DNA from: Clostridium sp. AM49-4BH | GTDB lineage: Bacteria; Bacillota; Clostridia; Lachnospirales; Lachnospiraceae | DNA length: 35,148 nt | Direction of reading: 5' to 3' | NCBI RefSeq assembly: GCF_003478335.1 | Contig: NZ_QUFB01000031.1 | Location: 1-35,148 of the forward strand | In this document: positions 34,974 to 35,148 of the stretch, in pieces | Layout: the number at the start of each line of letters is the position of its first letter | Numbering within the stretch: the stretch's first letter is position 1 | Notes under the pieces: model-generated | Seen by the model: the letters and a program-made list of their open reading frames with translations, nothing else | What the model was told of the DNA's origin: nothing | The model's database searches: none | Program-made: the position numbers and the translations under genes

Positions 34974-35148
34974 TCATTTTTTCCCAAATCCTGGCCGCAT
35001 ATTGACCAATAGACAACTGCATATCACGAACAACAGCAATTCCACAAATAACGCAGCCGCCATCGAATATCCACCCTTTGAAACTAAATTGCTTCGCGCT
35101 GCCATCAGCCAGTTTCCCGGCAGCAAATTACTCCATTTAACCGGCAAT
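34974..35148 (-). CDS. C-terminal end of an ABC-2-type permease (partial)
   Basis: A minus-strand frame enters from the right edge (first full codon at 35147) and ends with TGA at 34976-34974, giving 57 residues: PVKWSNLLPGNWLMAARSNL, then a hydrophobic helix ALFVELLLFVICSCLLV and a basic end NMRPGFGKK. A final loop, one transmembrane helix and a short basic cytoplasmic tail are the usual end of ABC-2-type transporter permeases of the bacteriocin or multidrug export kind. It is incomplete, so identity is tentative. Confidence 0.5.
   Translation of the reverse strand, partial: LPVKWSNLLPGNWLMAARSNLVSKGGYSMAAALFVELLLFVICSCLLVNMRPGFGKK

Overview
The window reads like the chromosome of a strictly anaerobic, spore-forming, gut-type Clostridia, most probably a Lachnospiraceae. 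Support for this comes from a SpmA-type sporulation membrane protein, the [FeFe]-hydrogenase maturase HydG, the FeoA/FeoB/FeoB-associated Cys-rich protein set, a GH94 phosphorylase and a GH27 alpha-galactosidase for plant or host glycans, AGGAGG-type ribosome binding sites, moderate AT content, and an EF-hand plus leucine-rich-repeat secreted protein. Species cannot be assigned from the sequence alone. Nearly all of the window is accounted for by about 25 genes.

Layout, left to right. (1) 172-777 (+): orphan spmA. (2) 894-3946 (-): ferrous iron operon feoA > feoB > Cys-rich small membrane protein > membrane-anchored HMA protein, with a promoter, a repeated operator-like motif and a terminator. 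(3) 3947-4334: structured intergenic region with a plus-strand terminator that has no obvious gene. (4) 4335-8855 (-): potA > potB > potC > potD polyamine ABC importer. (5) 9109-12236 (+): L-fucose/L-arabinose-isomerase-family protein followed by xylulokinase. (6) 12387-16133 (-): hydG, then nadB and nadC for NAD synthesis, with no nadA here. (7) 16295-18697 (-): GH94 phosphorylase with a strong promoter and a leader of about 120 nt. (8) 18914-20417 (-): secreted LRR protein broken by one extra base in an A8 tract. (9) 20645-23979 (-): GH27 alpha-galactosidase, asparagine synthase, and a decayed transposase tail. (10) 24181-26322 (-): tRNA-dihydrouridine synthase and phosphopentomutase, the latter frameshifted near its C-terminus. 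(11) 26380-26876: a roughly 497-bp near-palindromic element. (12) 26915-29798 (-): diacylglycerol-kinase-like lipid kinase, queA and a Cof-type HAD phosphatase. (13) 29828-29985: two tandem 79-bp double-hairpin units. (14) 29984-33466 (-): heterodimeric ABC exporter with one degenerate ATP site. (15) 33658-34809 (+): THUMP-domain rRNA methyltransferase, followed by a fragment of the palindromic element and the 3' end of an ABC-2-type permease running off the right edge.

Functionally the region is mostly housekeeping and nutrient acquisition: Fe(II) and polyamine import, pentose and oligosaccharide use, quinolinate-route NAD synthesis, tRNA modification (queuosine, dihydrouridine) and drug/peptide-type export. 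I see no defence system, CRISPR array, prophage or integrative element. The most unusual features are the palindromic element with a second partial copy at the other end of the window, the tandem double-hairpin repeat, the feo control region with a possible divergent small RNA, and two genes (LRR protein, deoB) each broken by one base in a homopolymer. The latter may be real phase or pseudogene states, or sequencing errors.
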